NCBI GenBank assembly: GCA_963277665.1
Contig: OY728159.1
Location: forward strand, 1,017,747,343 to 1,017,811,342
Length of the DNA stretch: 64,000 nt
Origin: Viscum album
Taxonomy: Eukaryota; Streptophyta; Magnoliopsida; Santalales; Viscaceae
Direction of reading: 5' to 3'
Below, piece by piece: positions 1-10,612 of the stretch (position 1 is its first letter; every line of letters begins with the position of its first letter). The position numbers and the translations under genes were made by a program. Below the pieces are notes generated by a model. The model was not told the origin of the DNA, made no database searches, and saw only the letters and a program-made list of their open reading frames with translations.

Positions 1-2
1 CA

Positions 3-1412
3 TCCCACCTTAGCCAGCAACAACCATCCAATTCATCCCAACTCCCAGCTCAACCATTACCCAACCCTAAGGGTAATGTAAGTGCAATTGCACTTAGATC
101 GGGAAAGAAAATTGCTATGCCCCATGCTGATTGCTCTACCTCCTCTTTAGATGTTGAACTAGAAAATGAAAAGAACAAAAAGATGGAAAAGGAAATTGAA
201 TCCACTCCTTCAACTCCTTCCATTCCTCTAAGGAACCCAATTCCTTTTCCTCCAGCCATCTCCAAGCCTAAGAAGTCCTTTGAACCTAATCCTGAAATGC
301 TCGACATGTTTAGACGTGTTGAAGTGAACATCCCCCTCTTAGATGCCATCAAACAAATCCCTATGTATGTCAAGTTTCTTAAGGAATTGTGCACCCATAA
401 GAGGCAACATAGGAACATTGAAAATGTTTCAACCCAACAGTCCATTCCCATGAAGTGCAAAGATCCAGGGACCTTCACGGTTCCATGTCAAATAGGGAGT
501 TCCAACTTTGATGATGCACTCATAGACCTTGGAGCCTCAATAAATGTCATGACCAAATCCATTTTCTCCAACCTTGGTCTAGGTCCCTTTCACCCAACAG
601 GTGTTGTCATTCAATTAGCCAATCGAAGCACTGCCAGTCCTGAGGGGATAATTGAGGATGTTCTTGTTCGGGTCAATGATATTATCTTCCCAGCTGATTT
701 CCATGTCCTTGACCTGGAAGGTGAGACGACCTCTTCTCGATCTCCCTTAATTCTAGGAAGACCATTCCTCATGACTGCGAGAACCAAGATTGATGTCCAT
801 TCAGGCATCTTATCCATGGAATTCGGTGACCAACTGGTCAAGTTCAACATTTTCCAAGCCATGCGATATCCATATGAGGATCACTCTGCATTCTCAATCC
901 ATGCTTTTGAGGACACTTCTAAGATTCAATCGAACCCCAATCCACCATGTTCTTCATGTTCTAATGATAAAGGATCTTGTGAAATTTGCACCATGATTAA
1001 CAAAGTCATAAATGGTGAAGTTGATGTGGACCTCTCATTCATAGACTCCATCAATCTAGAGGAACTTGAAAACTCTCTTGAATCCCACATCAACTCTGAT
1101 CTCTACTGCTCCACCTTGGACAGTGTTGAGGAAAATGATCCAAACCCATCTGGAATCCCTTCTCCTGCTCCTAACTTGTCTAGCTCTCAAATCAAGGCTG
1201 AAACTGATCTAAAACCACTTCCTTCACACCTCAAGTATGCATTCCTTTTCCATGATCACTCCTACCCTGTCATTATCTCTGCTTCACTTTCTGAAACTGA
1301 GGAGTCCCAACTTGTTCAAGTGTTAGATGAAAACAAAAATGCCTTATGTTGGACCCTAGAGGATATTCCAGGAATCAACCCTGCCCTTTGCATGCATCAC
1401 ATCCATCTATAG
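3..1412 (+). pseudogene. Athila gag C-terminus and aspartic protease
   Basis: The frame is open from the left edge of the window, so the first ATG at 117 is not a true start. The upstream residues NPKGNVSAIALRSGKK are typical of the end of Athila Gag. The protease follows. Its catalytic motif is DLGASIN (around 517-537), the usual Athila variant of D-T/S-G-A, and the flap-to-C-terminal signature ILGRPF is at about 750-768. A linker then leads to the RT N-terminus (KPLPSHLKYAF, then a stretch ending CMHHIHL). An in-frame TAG at 1410-1412 ends the frame. The RT sequence continues in the same frame right after it, so this is a point-mutation stop and not a true gene end. The protease would process Gag-Pol in the virus-like particle. 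Confidence 0.88.
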
Positions 1413-2860
1413 GAATCATCCAAACCAATTAGGCAACCTCAAATAAGACTCAATCCACTCATACTTGAGGTAGTTAGGGAAGAGATTACCAAGCTTCTTC
1501 AAGCTGGTATTATCTACCCAATTTCTGATAGTGAATGGTTTAGTCCAATTCAAGTCGTTCTTAAGAAGGGCGGGATAACAGTTGTCACAAATGAACATGG
1601 AGAAGTGGTCACAACTCGAGTGAAAAACAAATGGCGTGTGTGCATCGATTATCGCAAATTGAATGCTGAGACATGAAAAGATCACAACCCACTTCCTTTC
1701 CTTGACCAAATGCTTGAGAGATTGGCCAGAAAGTCACACTATTTCTTTCTTTATGGTTAAACCGGCTACTTCCAAATCCCAATTGCACCTCAAGACCAAG
1801 AAAAGACCACATTCACTTGCCCCTTTGGAACCTATGCCTATAGGCGAATGCCTTTTGGCCTTTGTAATGCTCCTGCAACATTCCAGCGATGTATGATGAG
1901 TATCTTTTCTGAATTCATTGATAATTGCATGGAGGTCTTCATGGATGACTTTACCATTTATGGCGAGTCATTTGAATCTTGCTTACATTCACTCTCTTTG
2001 GTCCTTCAAAAGTGTGTCAAGTGCAACCTTGTGCTGAATTTTGAAAAATGTCACTTCATGGTTTCAAATGGGATTTTTCTAGGGCACATAATTTCTCAAG
2101 AGGGTATCCAAGTTGATCCAGCCAAAATTGAGGCGATCCAATCACTTCCTGAACCCAAATCAGTTCGAGGCATTCGGTCCTTCCTTGGTCATGCCGGTTT
2201 CTATCGGCGATTCATTCAGAACTTCAGCAAGATTTCCCTCCCACTCACTCGTTTACTTAAAAATGATGTCACATTCAATTTTGACGAGGCTTGCAAGAGA
2301 GCCTTCATTGAACTCAAATCTGCTCTCACATCTGCTCCAATAATCCAACCCCCAGATTGGTCCTTACCATTTGAATTGATGTGTGATGCTTCTGATAGGT
2401 CCATTGGGGTTGTTCTTGGTCAAAGAAGAGAAAACATTCCTCATGTAATCTTTTATGCCTCAAAAACATTGGATGAGACTCAATCACACTACACTGTGAC
2501 TAAAAAAGAACTTTTAGCTGTGGTTTTTGCCTTGGATAAATTCCGTCCCTATCTCTTAGGTGCCAAAATCATCATCTTCACGGACCACTCAGCATTAAAG
2601 TTCTTACTTAAGAAAATGATTCCAAACCAAGGATAATAAGATGGATTTTAATGCTCCAAGAGTTTGACCTTATGATAAAAGATAAACATGGAAAAGAAAA
2701 CCCTGTGGCTGACCACCTAAGTAGAATTTCCAATTCTTCTCATTCTGAAATAAATGATCCTGAATTTTCAACGGAACACCTCTCATCTCTCACTCCAAAG
2801 TTACCATGGTATGCCCCAATTGCCAATTACTTGGTTTATGGTGTTTTCCCTGAATATTTT
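1413..2860 (+). pseudogene. Athila reverse transcriptase and RNase H
   Basis: This continues in the frame of the upstream gag-PR unit. RT motifs in order: RLNP, then CIDYRKLN (about 1642-1665), MPFGLCNAPATFQR (1848-1890) and the catalytic FMDD (about 1938-1949), all present. RNase H follows, with CDAS, YASKTLDE and the TDHSALKF signature. In-frame stops are TGA 1674-1676 and TAA 1758-1760. A one-base frameshift lies at roughly 2618-2632: the frame runs into TAA-TAA, while [14 protein letters not shown] continues in the next frame from about 2625, followed by ADHLSR. The coding trace stops at 2860, where the nested Tekay-like element inserted. RT and RNase H would copy the genomic RNA into cDNA. 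Here they are inactivated by the stops, although the active-site residues remain. Confidence 0.9.
2856..2860. repeat. Target-site duplication, left copy (ATTTT)
   Basis: The five bases before the left LTR of the nested element match the five bases after its right LTR (14201-14205). Five bp is the usual duplication size for Ty3/gypsy integrases. It fixes the insertion point inside Athila pol. Confidence 0.85.
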
Positions 2861-3349
2861 TGTCACGACCCGCCCTCGGGGTCCGTGCCGTGACTACCCC
2901 AAGCCCGCCTTCCATAGGCCAGGGGCTGGCGACTAGCACCAAGGCGTAAATCTCGGTAAAAAGGGATGGCATTGCCTTTGTAAAGTAAACAAACACCTCA
3001 GAGTAAGCAAGCGGAAAGTAAACACTAAGCAAAAGCAGAGTACAACTGAAAGTGCGGAAAAGTAAATGGGCCAGTATACAAACCCAAACTGAATGTAAAG
3101 TACAACTCGAAAGGGAAAACAGCAACTAAAAAGTAAAAGCCGCTACACCGAGCTGTCCACTAGAAATCCCACCTGAAGGGTGGGTACAGATAGCTCCACT
3201 GCTCCACGGGTCCCGCCGTCCTCTCCGAGTACGTCCCGCCCAGTGGTCCACCTCCAGGTACCGTCCTGCTCTGCAAGCCTCAGCTAAGATCAACGCTGTC
3301 CGTCGTCTGCAACCAACACAACGTAGTGCGGGCAAAGCCCATGCAGGGG

Positions 3350-3366
3350 TGAGTATAAGCTACTCA
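3350..3366. other. Conserved LTR hairpin (perfect 6-bp stem, 5-nt loop)
   Basis: TGAGTA-TAAGC-TACTCA forms a perfect 6-bp stem. It lies in GGGGTGAGTATAAGC followed by TACTCAGTAGGG, about 490 nt from the 3' end of the LTR in element orientation. The same motif sits in the other LTR and, with a compensating pair change, in the LTRs of the 36335-47085 element. Confidence 0.6.
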
Positions 3367-3529
3367 GTAGGGACCCCGAGACCCCTGAAGGTCTCTCAAA
3401 TCCACAAAGGATAAACCACGAAGAAAGGTACAATCACGAAGTAACAACCGACATTGCTTAGGTATATGCCCATACATATACCTAAGTCATCAATTTCAAA
3501 TACGCTCCAACCTCCGAGCCCAAGTACAA

Positions 3530-3960
3530 CTCAGTCCACACAGGAAAGCAAAACGTAATCCACACAGGATAGCACAACACAATCCACACAGGAAAGCAAC
3601 AGGATTCACCTCACACAGGTATACTTCTTCAAAAGACGAAAAAGATGATCTCTGATCCATCTAAGTCGTCGGACCCACGAAGGATCGATAGGTAACTAAC
3701 CCCCGCAAAAGACCCACACAGGATCAGGCCCACGTAGGACCTGTAGGCGCTGGTTCACACAGGACCGCTGAGCGCAAGGACCCACACAGGATCGGACCCA
3801 CACAGGATCGGGCCCACACAAGACCTGTAGCACTGATCCACGTAGGATCGCTGAGTGCTGTAGTCGTCGTCGTCTAATCCACACATGATCTCTGTACTGT
3901 CGTCGTCGCAGTCACAGTAGCAGTAGCAGTAGCAGTCACAGTAACAGTCGCAGCCAGCAC
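3530..3960. repeat. Tandem repeats built on CCACACAGGA plus a (CAGTAG)-type trinucleotide block
   Basis: The decamer CCACACAGGA or a close variant occurs about 13 times. First it is in units of about 23-25 bp (3533-3625), then in units of about 19-25 bp (3670-3890). A GTCGTC stretch and CAGTAGCAGTAGCAG with CAGTCACAG variants follow at 3858-3955. It lies inside the 3' LTR. The right LTR has one more 23-bp unit, so the array length is unstable. Confidence 0.8.
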
Positions 3961-4490
3961 TAGGGTTCCCGCACACAGCAAGCTCGTTCGGAGGGTCCGC
4001 TCCACGAGCCGAGAGGCTGATACATCAACTGTCACAAAGTCCAGAGTTGATGTATCCAAAAGTTCCGTATCATCAACAGGAACTCAACGCAACAGACGAC
4101 GCGTCGATCGGACGCCCGGTCTGAGAGTTATTGGCATTTTCGTCCACCGGGCCCGGTTGGTTTTTAAGGCAAAACCAACCCGACCGTACTCCACCTGCGT
4201 CTAAACCTCGGGCGGAGTATGTCAAAAGAACCGTCTCACTAAGAGGAACACAACAAATCTGACGGCACGTCAATCGGACGTCCGTAGCTCAAGATATGAG
4301 CGTTTCCGCTCCGAGGGCCCGGTTGGTTTCGTGAACGAACCAACCCGGCCGAACTCAAAGTATTCCAAAACCCTGAGTGCGATATACCGAAACGACCGTC
4401 TCGATCCAAGGATCGCGTTTCCGTAGACGGTTCGTCATTCGGAGGTCCGTGGCTCATGTTATGGCCAAAAGACCGAAACTGTCTCGAAAA

Positions 4491-4960
4491 TGGGGGGTCC
4501 GGGTCCGGGCCGACCCGGCCCGACCCCCCCTGGTCTGACCCGACCCGGGTCGACCCGACCCGGATCCGAACCGAACTGGGTCGGACCGACCCGGTCCGCT
4601 GGACCCGGCCCGGCCGGTGGCGGCGCGGCGGCGCGGCCCGGCCAGCGGCGGCGCGGCCAGGTGCCGTGCATGTGCCGCACGCGGGGGCTAAAACCCCCCT
4701 TTTTTTGGATCTCGGCCGGCCTAAGGCCGGCCGTTTCTCTTCTCACGCGGGACTCGCGGGTCCCGCCTCCTATCCAAACCGGCGGCCGGCGCGGCCGTAG
4801 GGCCGCGGCCCTTCTTGATCTCCGGCGCCGGCGGCCCGGCCGGCCGCCGGTCGCCTCCTCGTTCTGCCACGGCCCGTCTCCGGCCGCGGTCTCTTTCGTA
4901 AACAACGACGTGGTGCGTCGGCACCGCATTTCTTTATCGCTGCTCGCTCCGGCCATAAAT
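4491..4960. other. GC-rich, CpG-dense block inside the LTR
   Basis: Short GACCC/GGTCC and CGGCC repeats make this block far more GC-rich than the rest of the window. Runs of three or more G occur in close succession on both strands at 4491-4545, so G-quadruplexes are possible. Overlapping open frames on both strands (up to 195 codons) are explained by base composition. I see no protein family in them. Confidence 0.7.
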
Positions 4961-6054
4961 TCTTTTGTTCCTGCGCGGTGCGACGACACCGCGCTGTCTC
5001 CACTAAATCAACACGAAAGATTAGAAGGGGGAGGAGAATCGGCCGTGTTCGTGCGGTCCAGTCTCCTCCTGTTATAATGATAACAGTTGGCCAATCGTAT
5101 AAACACAATAATGAACGTTTCACAAATTTTTAATAAAATTTGGAACTACGCCCAATGGATTATTCTTTCATGTTAGAGGGAATGATACACTTAATTTGAA
5201 AAGGACAAACCCCTACCTTGGTTCTGGAACGAAGTTCGATGATCGATAACGATTCGCGGAAGTCGAGCGTTGCGGTGGTCGGCATCACGGAAGAAGAACG
5301 TCGATGTCGCGGTTATGTCGTCACGGAAGACGGTTCCCAAGAACGTGGAGTTCTTCGTCGAAGTTCGAAGGTTCTTCGTGTTCTTCGTCAGAGTTGAAGA
5401 AGAAGAAGAAGGAGAAGCTCCCAAAATTCCTCTAAAGGTGGTAAAAGAAATTCAACCAGAATAAAATAACCTTTAATCTTATATTATTAAATAACTTTAC
5501 CACATGAATTTCAAAGGTTTGAATTGAACAACTCACCTCAATTAATACTTAAAGTTGTCAAACATTAATTAAAAGGAGGGTTAATGGGAGTTTTGAGGGA
5601 AGATGGAAGGTTGGGTTTCGTGTGGGCCCCACCACACTTAATCCTCCCAAGGGAGGTTAAGTGGATGTGGGTCCCACTCCCAACTCCCTTTGGAAGGATT
5701 TAAAAAAAAACTTCAAGTTAAAATAAAAATTTGTATTTCACAAATTTTATTTAACTTAATCTAAAAACCCAAAAACTAACTTTCAACCCGTAATAAACGC
5801 AACTTCCGAAAAGGTCTCCTTAAGCGAATATCGGCGTTGCGAGTTCATCGGTGCCCTCGGATTTCAATTCCGAGCACCGGATCAAAAGTTAGAAATTCCC
5901 GCTCGTTCGTTCACTGAACGTACCCGAGCCAAACTTCGGAAATTGATTCCGGGCACTCCGGGCCTCAGAATCAGGTGCCGTCAGAAACCGCGCTCTTGTA
6001 AAATTCCAAAGAAAATTAAGAAAAAATTTCCCTTGAATTTTACGGGTCTTTACA

Positions 6055-6067
6055 TTACTCCCACCTT
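6055..6067 (-). promoter_or_regulatory. Polypurine tract of the Tekay-like element
   Basis: The minus strand reads AAGGTGGGAGTAA directly before the 3' LTR start (TGTAAAG). It is the expected plus-strand primer for reverse transcription. Confidence 0.75.
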
Positions 6068-6101
6068 AGGGCTTTACGTCCCCGTAAAGATACATCAAAA
6101 A

Positions 6102-6749
6102 CTAGGGAAACAAATGAGGGTACTGAGCACGCATCTGAGCCTCCCGCTCCCATGTGCTCTCCTAGAGATTCCCGTGCTGCCATCTGATGCGCACAAGAGG
6201 AATCAATCGCCCACGTAGGACCCGCTCCTGTCGATCCTCTATCTCCACCGGGACCTCCGTAAAAGTCGCCCCATCGTCAACGACAAGCTCCCTATGGTCA
6301 ATGATGTGCATCGGGTCGTGCACGTATCTCCTCAGCTGAGACACGTGGAAGACGTCGTGCACCCGGTGCAACTGAGGTGGTAGAGCCAGGCGATAAGCCA
6401 CCTCACCAATCCTGCTGAGGACCTGGAAGGGTCCGATGAAGCGCGGAGATAACTTGCCGCCTCGGCCAAATCTCCGAATACCACGTCGAGGTGAGACCCG
6501 CAAAAAGACGTGGTCGCCATCCTCGAACTCTAGTGGCCTCCGCCTCCTGTCAGCGTATGACTTCTGCCGGCTCTGTGCTGTCCTCATCCGCTCCTGGATG
6601 ACCTGGACCTTCTCTGTCGTGGCCTGGACCATCTTCGGTCCCACCAGTGCTGACTCTCCAGGGTCTGTCCAGCACAAAGGAGATCTACAAGGTCGGCCGT
6701 ACAATGCCTCGTACGGTTCCATCCCGATGGTGGAGTGGTAGCTGTTGTT
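6102..6749 (-). pseudogene. Integrase C-terminus and chromodomain (Tekay-like)
   Basis: From the minus strand: after a TAA at 6750-6752 the frame continues NNSYHSTIGMEPYEALYGR, then the linker RMRTAQSRQKSYADRRRR, the GPF-like module LSPRFIGPFQVLSRIGEVAYRL, then HDVFHVSQLRR, and a chromodomain beginning VEIEDRQERVLRGR. A TAG at 6162-6164 interrupts the chromodomain. The rest (ESTWEREAQMRAQYPHLF) follows in frame and ends at the natural stop 6102-6104. Chromodomains of this family are thought to guide integration to heterochromatin marked by methylated histone H3. Each break is a single-base stop, so the reading frame itself is intact. Confidence 0.9.
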
Positions 6750-7490
6750 TTACGCAAACTCCACCAAGGGTAGGTGGTCCTCCCAGCTACGACCAAAGTC
6801 GAGGACACATACGCAGAGCATGTCCTCGAGAGTCTGAATGGTCCTCTCTGTCTGACCATCCGTCTGAGGGTGAAAGGCTGTGCTCAGTCGTAGCTGCGTC
6901 CCGAACGCCTCCTGTAACCCCTTCCAAAGCCGGGAAGTAAAGCGAGCATCTCGATCGAAGACGATAGATGATGGCACGCCGTGGAGCCGCACAATCTCCT
7001 GAACGTAGAGACGTCCCAAGCTCTCTACTGAGCCCTACTCTCTGATGGCTAAGAAGTGTGCCGACTTGGTGAGTCGGTCAACAATCACCCAGATGGAGTT
7101 GTGACCTCTGGAAGTGCGTGGAAGTCCAGTCACGAATTCCATAGATATACCGTCCCACTTCCACTCCGGAACCTCCAAGGGCTGTACCAAGCCTGCTGGT
7201 ACCTGATGCTCTGCCTTCACCTGCTGGCAGGTGAGGCATCGAGAAACGAACTCTGCTACTGCCTTCTTCATGCCCGGCCACCAGTGCTGTCGTCTGAGGT
7301 CCTGGTACATCTTTGCCACTCCAGGATGTACCGCCAAAGGAGAAGTGTGAAACTCTCTCAGCACTTCCTCTCACAAAGCGACTGGTACCATGGTACGTCC
7401 TCTGAAAAGGATGTCGTGCTCTGCTCCAAGGGAGAAACCATCAGGTGCCTGTCCCAAGGATATCTGTGCACGCCCTGTCTCACAGTCAGC
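6750..7490 (-). pseudogene. Integrase zinc-binding and catalytic core (Tekay-like)
   Basis: The minus strand encodes an HHCC zinc module ([13 protein letters not shown], then [11 protein letters not shown]) and the D,D,E core: D in [11 protein letters not shown] in FDRDARFTS and E in QTERTIQT. All three catalytic residues are visible. Upstream, from about 7480, the same frame reads [18 protein letters not shown], but the RT-RH frame enters this area shifted by one, so a frameshift lies near 7480-7510. Stops inside this frame: TGA 7371-7373 (an expected CGA would give it by C-to-T change), TAG 7035-7037 and TAA 6750-6752. Integrase would join the cDNA ends to host DNA. Confidence 0.9.
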
Positions 7491-9349
7491 GAACGCTGTG
7501 CCTCCCTTACTCGCTGCAGTAGAGGAGGAGTGACTGTGAGAGACTGAAGGAAGGCTACTCCATCTCTATCCACGAAGGATATCTGCAAAGAGGCTAGCTT
7601 CTTCGTCGCCTCCTCAAGTAGCTGAATGCCCGTCCTCCTGCTGAGGGCATCGGCTACTACATTCCTCTTCCCAGGAGTATAGACTATCTCAAAGTCATAG
7701 TCCTGGAGGAACTCGAGCCATCGCCGATGTCTCAGGTTCAGGTCCTTCTGCGAGAAGATATACCTGAGACTCTGATGATCGGAAAAGACTGTAAAGCGCT
7801 CGCCCATCAGGTAGTGTCGCCATGTCTTCAGAGCGAAGACCACTACTGCTAACTCCAGGTCATGGGTAGCGTAGTTCTGCTCATGCGGCCTCAACTGACG
7901 TGATCCATAGGCGATCACTGCCCTCTCCTGCATCAAAACACATCCGAGTCCGGTCCCTGATGCATCGCAGTAGACTACGTACCCTACTCCCTCCTCGGGC
8001 AACCTCAAGATAGGTGTGCTAGTCAATCTCTGTCTCAGCTCCTGGAAGCTCTGCTGACATCTTTCTGACCACACGAAGGGTTTCCCCTTCTTCGTCAACG
8101 CTGTGAGTGATGCCGCAACTCTAGAGAAGTCTGGCACGAATATCCGATAGTATCCAGCTAGTCCCAAGAAACTCCGAACCTCAGTCACGCTCCTGGGTGG
8201 CTCCCATGCTAACACAGCCTCAATCTTCGCGGGATCCACTGCAAATCCCACCTCAGAGATAACGTGTCCCAAGAAGTAGACCTCACGTATCCAGAACTGG
8301 CACTTCGAGAGCTTACCATAAAGCTGGTGCTCTCGGAGTGTGTCTAGTATAACTCGCAAGTGATAGGCGTGCTCCTCCTCTGTCGTAGAGTAAATCAGAA
8401 TGTCTTCGATGAAGACCACGACAAACCGATCGAGGTATGGCTGAAAGATCCTGTTCATGAGAGCCATGAACACTACTGGAGCATTGGTTACACCGAAAGG
8501 CATAACCAAGAACTCATAGTGGCCATACCGACATCTGAAGGCCGTCTTCTGCACATCCTCGTCTCTGACTCTGAGCTGATGATAGCCTGACCTGAGGTCT
8601 ATCTTCGAGAACCACCGTGCTCCCTTGAGCAGATCAAAGAGGTCATCAATCCTCGGTAGCAGATACCTGTTCCTCACTGTCACCTGGTTCAGGCGACGAT
8701 AGTCAACACAAAGACGCAAGCTCCCGTCCGCCTTCTTGGCGAACAAAATCGGGGAAGCCCAGGGTGAAACACTGGGTCGGATGAACCCTTTGCCCTGCAA
8801 GTCCTCCAACTGTACCCGTATCTCTCGAAGCTCGGCGGGGGCCATCCGATATGCTGGAGTGGATATCGGGGCTGTCCCGGGGTATAAGTCAATATAAAAG
8901 TCTACCTCTCTGCGAGGAGGTAGTCCTGGAACGTCGTCGGAAAAAACGTCCGCAAACTGATCCACCACTGCAGGAAAACCAGGACTCCGCACGTCAACTG
9001 CTCCAAGGATAAGGCTAGCCAACTGATGAGTGATGGGCTGTCCTCTCCTCCGCGGAAGTCCATCCTGTGCTGCTAAGGCTCCCTTCTCGCCGGTGAAGGT
9101 GAACCTGCTCCCGTTGGTGCGTACACATAGCACCTTGCGCCTAAAACAGTCAATCTGTGCATGGACCATAGATAGCCAATCCATGCCCAAGATGACGTTG
9201 TAAGGCCTCGAAACTGCTACAAGAAGATCCCAGCCGAAGCTCTCGCCTCCTAGAGTAAGCTCACACTGCCGGCACCAGTGCGTAATCGTCGAGTCTGCTC
9301 CCGTAGGAGTCTCTAGCCGTAAGGATCGAGCCAACGTCTCTGTCGGAAT
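7491..9349 (-). pseudogene. Protease C-terminus, reverse transcriptase and RNase H (Tekay-like)
   Basis: The open frame runs from the stop at 9350 down to about 7358. Its last portion is out of phase after the frameshift near 7480-7510. It starts with the end of the protease (VILGMDWL). RT motifs follow: [27 protein letters not shown] and MPFGVTNAP. The active site reads FIED at 8402-8413. The family has F-I/V-D-D, so the first Asp is Glu here, which should cripple polymerase activity. RNase H follows: [15 protein letters not shown], then [25 protein letters not shown] and [10 protein letters not shown]. About 620 codons remain open, which makes this the best-preserved coding stretch in the window. 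Confidence 0.93.
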
Positions 9350-9856
9350 CTACGAGCTCCGAACAAGGGCAGCGGCTATGAAAGAGTGACTCGCTCCTGT
9401 GTCTATAAGAACTGCAGCAAGGGTGGAATAGACACAGATAGTACCTCGAATCATCTCGGGTGCGCCGTGGTCGTAGGCCTCTACTGCCTGGAGCTGTGCC
9501 TGTCTCTGCCCGCCAGCTCCCTGTGGTCGGGGTGGACCTCCTGGTGGTGGTGGTGGTAGAGCCTCAAAGCGTCGCCCACCACCGGCTGCTCGTCCAGCTC
9601 CTCTGCCTCGTCCGACACCTCCCTGCGGACCGCCACGGTCGACCCTATGCCTCTGCCTCGGTGGTCCCTCAACTGTCTGTTGCTCCTCGGCATGGCGGGT
9701 CTGCCAGTCACGAGCCATGTGGCCCTGCCCGCCGCACGAGTAGCACTGTATGCCTCTCGAAAGACTGGCTCCTCGCTGTGTGCCCCGCACTACTGAGCCA
9801 GTGCCCTGAGGTCGTCTGCCCGAAGGTCTGGTCTGCCTGGACCCCTAAGTCATCCG
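9350..9856 (-). pseudogene. Gag zinc knuckle and protease N-terminus (Tekay-like)
   Basis: The same frame as gag and RT. The zinc knuckle is CYSCGGQGHMARDW (9704-9745): C-x2-C-x4-H are present, but the fourth ligand is Trp (TGG at 9704-9706) instead of Cys, so zinc and RNA binding is probably impaired. An Arg/Gly/Pro-rich linker follows, then the protease active site LIDTGASHSF (Asp codon 9401-9403). A TAG at 9350-9352 cuts the protease in two, and a TAG at 9845-9847 separates this part from gag. Both are single substitutions, because the frame is kept on both sides. Confidence 0.88.
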
Positions 9857-10612
9857 TCAAATGCTTGCTGCAGATGACTCTGCCACGTGGCGCCCTGCGG
9901 TGGGTCGCTGTGCTAGTGTAGACTCAGCAAGGAAGCTCTCGATCAGAAGGGCCCGCTCTAGTACTCCTGTCTGAGTCGGTATGCTGAGGGAGATCAGCGA
10001 TGCCCTGATCTCGTGTCTCAAACCCTGCTCGAAGGTCCGGGCCCGGAAGAATGGGTCCCGTACCATGTCAGTCGAGTAGCGCGAGAGATCGGTAAACCTC
10101 GCCGAGTACTGAGCGACCGTCATGCTGCCCTGCCGCAGCTGAAGAAGCTCCTGGATAAGCACCGCACGAAGGATGGCTGGGACGAACTCCGAGCGGAAGA
10201 TGCTCTCAAAGTCCGTCCAAAGTAGAGATGCCTCATCGTGCACCTGGAGCATCAAGCTCCACCATCGTCCTGCTGCTGCGTGTAGTAGGCTCGCAGCGAG
10301 GATCACCATGAGGTCTGCTGGTGTCCTCACTAGCCTAAACACTCGTACCACTGCCTCCAGCCAGTCCTCTGCTGCCTGGGGATCCGTCTCCCCGCGAAAC
10401 CTGGGTGTTCGCTGGCGCTGAAACTCATGCAGTGTGCTGAGGCGACGTGCATCGTCAGCGGCTAGTGCTGGAAGCATCGGGGGCTCGGCGGGTAGAGCTA
10501 CCGCCGGTGCCACTGCTGACAAAGGGCCCTGCACCGAGGCCTCGTCGCTCGGTGGGCTGTCGTCACGCTCGACTCTCGGAACCCTAGCTGGCTGTCGTCG
10601 TGGGGCCATCAT
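9857..10612 (-). pseudogene. Gag capsid region (Tekay-like)
   Basis: Start ATG at 10610-10612, about 260 nt from the primer site. It gives 251 codons to the TGA at 9857-9859. The retrotransposon gag domain is recognisable: TPRFRGETDPQAAEDWLEAV, then LLHAAAGRWW, WTDFESIFRSEFVP, LLQLRQGSMTVAQYSARF and FEQGLRHEIRASL. The N-terminus is Arg/Pro/Ala-rich. The protein would form the virus-like particle. The frame continues beyond the TGA to the zinc knuckle, so the native Gag was longer. Confidence 0.9.

Larger units (their letters stand above)
2861..6054 (-). repeat. 3' LTR of the Tekay-like element (left copy, 3194 bp)
   Basis: On the + strand it begins TGTCACGACCCGCCC and ends GGGTCTTTACA, so in element orientation it runs TGTAAAGACCC...GGGTCGTGACA with TG/CA ends. 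It matches 10885-14200 along its whole length. Relative to the other copy it lacks 96 bp in the GC-rich block and one 23-bp repeat unit. It contains a CCACACAGGA-rich tandem block, a trinucleotide block, a very GC-rich block and a small hairpin near its 3' end (separate entries). The open frames seen in the GC-rich block overlap in all directions and have no recognisable product. Confidence 0.95.

Noticed and set aside
3530..3890. CRISPR-like array
   Set aside because: Units are contiguous variants of one short core without unique spacers, inside a plant LTR.
4459..5123. Long overlapping frames on both strands (up to 195 codons) as host genes; also the equivalents at 12205-13268
   Set aside because: They lie in a GC-rich low-complexity block of an LTR, recur in both LTRs, and have Pro/Gly/Arg-rich translations with no domain.
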